Positions 61,444-64,000 of a stretch of DNA of 64,000 bases are shown one piece after another. Positions within the stretch are counted from its first letter, which is position 1. The number at the start of each line of letters is the position of its first letter. The stretch lies in assembly GCA_030849805.1 (NCBI GenBank), contig JASANZ010002241.1, forward strand, positions 32,820 through 96,819, written 5' to 3'. This stretch comes from Sergeia podlipaevii (Eukaryota > Euglenozoa > Kinetoplastea > Trypanosomatida > Trypanosomatidae). The notes beneath the pieces are model-generated. The model did no database searches. It saw nothing but the letters and a program-made list of their open reading frames with translations, and had not been told where the DNA came from. A program made the position numbers and the translations under genes.

Positions 61444-63770
61444 CTTGTTGTACCCGCGATGTGTATTCCTTTAAGTGCCTACTCTTTACCTTTCAGTATC
61501 TCACACACTCTGGGTGTATCCGAATCTATATATGTGTAAAGGTGTATGAAAATATTTGTAATAGATAATAATAAAAATGAAAAAAAAGAGAAGTGTAGAG
61601 GTGACTGCTGTGAGGGGTACCTTCGATAAAGAGGGTCTCACTACCTTTGGTCACACCTTGTTTGTTTTGCCTCTCTCTCCTTCCTGCTCTTTGACTCTTT
61701 CCTCCCTCTCTCTCTCTCGCTATCTGATAGACTTTTCTTCTTCTTCACGGACGGCAATACGTGAAGAGAACGTACGTCTGTATCAGTATGTAGGTGTGCT
61801 TGCTTTGCTTGGGTGTGTGAGTGAGAGAGAGAGAATCAGCTCTTTGAAAAAAAACGCGATGCAATGCGTGCTGTAGTAGTAATAGGGAAAAAAAAGAGGA
61901 GGAATAAAAACTAGAGACCTCACAAAAAATATGCACCTGTTCCCGATTCTGGGGGGAACTAGTGCCTCCTTGATATATAGATGTGTGTGTAGGTTTCTTT
62001 GAGGTGGTATACCTAACTTTAACCAATATATATATATATATATATACAATCACGACAGACAAACGTAGAGAGTGGTGTATGACAGATAAGGAAAGAGTTT
62101 TTAAAAAAGGAAAAACGTGATGTGCACTAGAGCTAATGTCTGTACCCGTGTAAGAACAAAGAGATATTTTTTCTAAAGCAATGATCACTGCTTTTTTATT
62201 TTATTTTTCCTGCAGAGAAGTCCGTTCCCTAACAATGATGCCAATATATGCGCCTTGCTGGTGTGTGTGTGTGTGAGTGTGTCTTTGTTGTTGTTGTTGC
62301 TGCTTGCGATTACGCTCAACATGCTAATCGTACCTGTAGAGTAGACTAGTACCATTTATATATATATGTGTGTGTTTTTTCTTTCTCTTGTGCTATCATC
62401 TATATAGCAAAAGCACTCATTCACTTCCCGCCCTTCCTTCATTCTATTGTATATAGTCTCAGGTATTCGTACACCCCCATACATACATACATACATATAT
62501 TGCGTGTCTTCTTCTGTTTTTTTTTCTCTCCTCTTCACTATTTTGCGTCTGAAAACACATATTTCTCTCTTTCTTCTATATTTTGCCTTTTTTATAAAAA
62601 TGTTTGTGTGTATGTGTGTATGTAGTTGATGATATGCATGTGTGGATTGTACCTGCCACTCACATAATAAATAGGCCGTATTTGGTAAAGTGAATTTTTT
62701 TTTTTCTAATGGAGATAGTATTTCCTTTTTCCGTTTCTTTTTGAGTGCTTAACATATATATGTGTCCACGTGATAGCATACCGTACTGAAATCCGTTCAC
62801 ATGCGCATATGTAAAGCGTAGTACTTGATATATTTTTTGATTGAGGATAGAAGCAGTGTGGGAGCAAAGGGATGTTACGAAAACCATACTGCCGCAAACA
62901 AAGTCTTGAGCTCCGCCACTGCCAGTCACGTCTGCTTTATTCCTCTTTTGTAAAGTAAGAAAAAGTTAATCTCTCAGAAATAAAAAAGGTAAGCATCTGC
63001 TTCGCCTTCCCTCTAAGCATAAGTGGACAGTGTGCAAAGCACACACGAGAAATTTTTTTTAATAAGAAAAGAAATATGAGCGCTAAGCCACAATATAGAC
63101 ACATAGCAAACACACACACACAGTCATTTCTTTCAATAATTCCCTCCTCATTTCGTCTTTTTATTTTATTTTATTTTTTTCATTTAAGAAGTGCGTAAAA
63201 ATTTCCACGCATTTCCACGTATGGGAGGCTCATATTTATATAACAATGAAAGCAATTCATTAAATTAAAAGAGAGAAAAAAATCATAATATATATATATT
63301 ATAAACTAGCAGCAATAGTAGTAGTGGGCACATGTTATTTGTTTGCTTTCCTCAACTATATTCTCTCGTTTTTCTTTATTTAGTGAAGGATGTCGTAGAT
63401 GTACGTCTGTATATAACGCATGAAAAAAAAAGAACGAGTTCCTAAGATTTAGCAATGGCGAAAGAAGAAAGAGATGTTTGCTTACAACCTCACTACACGC
63501 TCATATTTGAAAAGAAAGCAGAAGGACAAGGCAAATCAAACTCTCCTTCGGTAATCTCTTGTTCTCTCAGTGGCTCGATCCTCCACGTAATACCATAAAA
63601 TGCGCCACGGTAGATTTCTCTTTCTTCCCTCTCCATCGCTCTCTCTTTTTGCATTTTCCTTTTTTCTTGGAAATAGCCCTTCCCTCCCTACACTGCCCAT
63701 GTGGAAGCACACTAACGTATACATCTACCCCCTCCCCTTCCTCGGACACACACACACTCATGCAACGTCC
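61444..63770. other. Longest spacer, between the dynein and sterol desaturase genes
   Basis: About 2.3 kb without a supported gene. A minus-strand T/C tract near 61590-61600 with AG at about 61528 is a candidate acceptor for the dynein mRNA (leader about 85 nt). Repeats include (TA)n at 62026-62046, (TG)n at 62261-62282 and (ACAT)n at 62480-62498. The 3' UTR of the desaturase gene should lie at the right. An 89-codon minus-strand frame at 62660-62929 starts with GTG and shows no domain. Confidence 0.6.
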
Positions 63771-64000
63771 CTACACAGTCTTGCTCTTCTGCGCCGCGGC
63801 CTCGTCCCTGAAGCGGCCGGCAAGGTACCCACTCTTCTTGTGATAATCCTTAAAGATTGGGTCCACATACTCCGGCTCATTGGAATGCATAATAAGAGTA
63901 ATGATAGTGTGCGTCTGCTCCGCTGGCTTGTAGGTGCCACCAAGACGGTCCCACACGGTGCTGTACTGCCCGTAGTCGTAGTTGAACTTCTCGTGGTGGA
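63771..64000 (-). CDS. Sterol C5-desaturase (lathosterol oxidase)-like protein, C-terminal end (partial)
   Basis: The minus-strand frame is open from the window edge to a stop at 63771, giving 75 residues. It begins with HHEKFNYDYGQYSTVWDRLGGTYKP, the last histidine box of the fatty acid hydroxylase superfamily as seen in ERG3-type sterol C5-desaturases (HHxxFNYNYGQ...WD...GT). These ER membrane di-iron enzymes introduce the C5 double bond in ergosterol synthesis, a major sterol route in trypanosomatids. The remaining tail is polar, with EPEYVDPIFKDYHKKSGY. The other histidine boxes and membrane segments lie outside the window, so a related hydroxylase cannot be fully excluded. Confidence 0.8.
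   Translation of the reverse strand, partial: HHEKFNYDYGQYSTVWDRLGGTYKPAEQTHTIITLIMHSNEPEYVDPIFKDYHKKSGYLAGRFRDEAAAQKSKTV

Noticed and set aside
62660..62929. Minus-strand frame of 89 codons in the long spacer
   Set aside because: Starts with GTG, and there is no domain or hydrophobic pattern; AT-rich codon use unlike the real genes.
1..64000. Recoded stop codons as in Blastocrithidia
   Set aside because: UAG, UGA and UAA each end well-defined frames at the expected protein ends, and long genes have no in-frame stops.

Overview
This window reads as nuclear DNA of a trypanosomatid (Kinetoplastea). The signs are intronless genes all on one strand, gene content specific to the group (amastins, a split succinate dehydrogenase iron-sulfur subunit, REV3, ELP3 and an axonemal dynein heavy chain) and AT-rich, polypurine/microsatellite spacers. 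On the coding (minus) strand those spacers carry the polypyrimidine tract plus AG expected for spliced-leader trans-splicing. UAG, UGA and UAA all end long frames, so the standard code is used; this argues against Blastocrithidia-type recoding. The genus cannot be fixed from the window. Every supported gene is on the minus strand with no strand switch, so the 64 kb looks like part of one polycistronic unit transcribed from right to left.

In transcription order, right to left: the 3' end of a sterol C5-desaturase-like gene (63771-64000); a 4788-residue axonemal dynein heavy chain (47077-61443); a small YceI-like protein (45172-45729); the DNA polymerase zeta catalytic subunit REV3 (36269-44647); a large unrecognised protein, probably mitochondrial (33589-35853); an ELP3-type radical-SAM/acetyltransferase (30922-32979); a single-pass, probably mitochondrial protein (29173-30378); a mitochondrial carrier with a broken frame (27047-28215); a cysteine-rich protein with thioredoxin-like features (24033-25874); a HELQ/POLQ-type helicase (16795-22329); a small membrane protein (15735-16193); a Mog1-like protein (14357-14974); and SDH2N, the ferredoxin half of succinate dehydrogenase subunit B (12940-13680).

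The left 12 kb is more dynamic. Two DHHC palmitoyltransferase genes (10633-11568 and 1347-2693) bracket three amastins (one frameshifted). The region upstream of the left DHHC gene and the region directly upstream of the frameshifted amastin share a gap-free 210-bp segment with about four mismatches, and it includes a polypyrimidine tract and AG splice acceptor. At the left edge a new minus-strand gene begins with a histidine-rich N-terminus and leaves the window.

The genes are functionally mixed, as is usual in kinetoplastid units: flagellar motor, DNA damage tolerance and repair (REV3, HELQ/POLQ), mitochondrial metabolism, tRNA modification, nuclear transport, and surface proteins with acylation. 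Several annotated starts were moved from GTG/TTG codons to the first ATG. The spacers contain microsatellites and acceptor signals. I saw no tRNA, rRNA, CRISPR or transposon genes.
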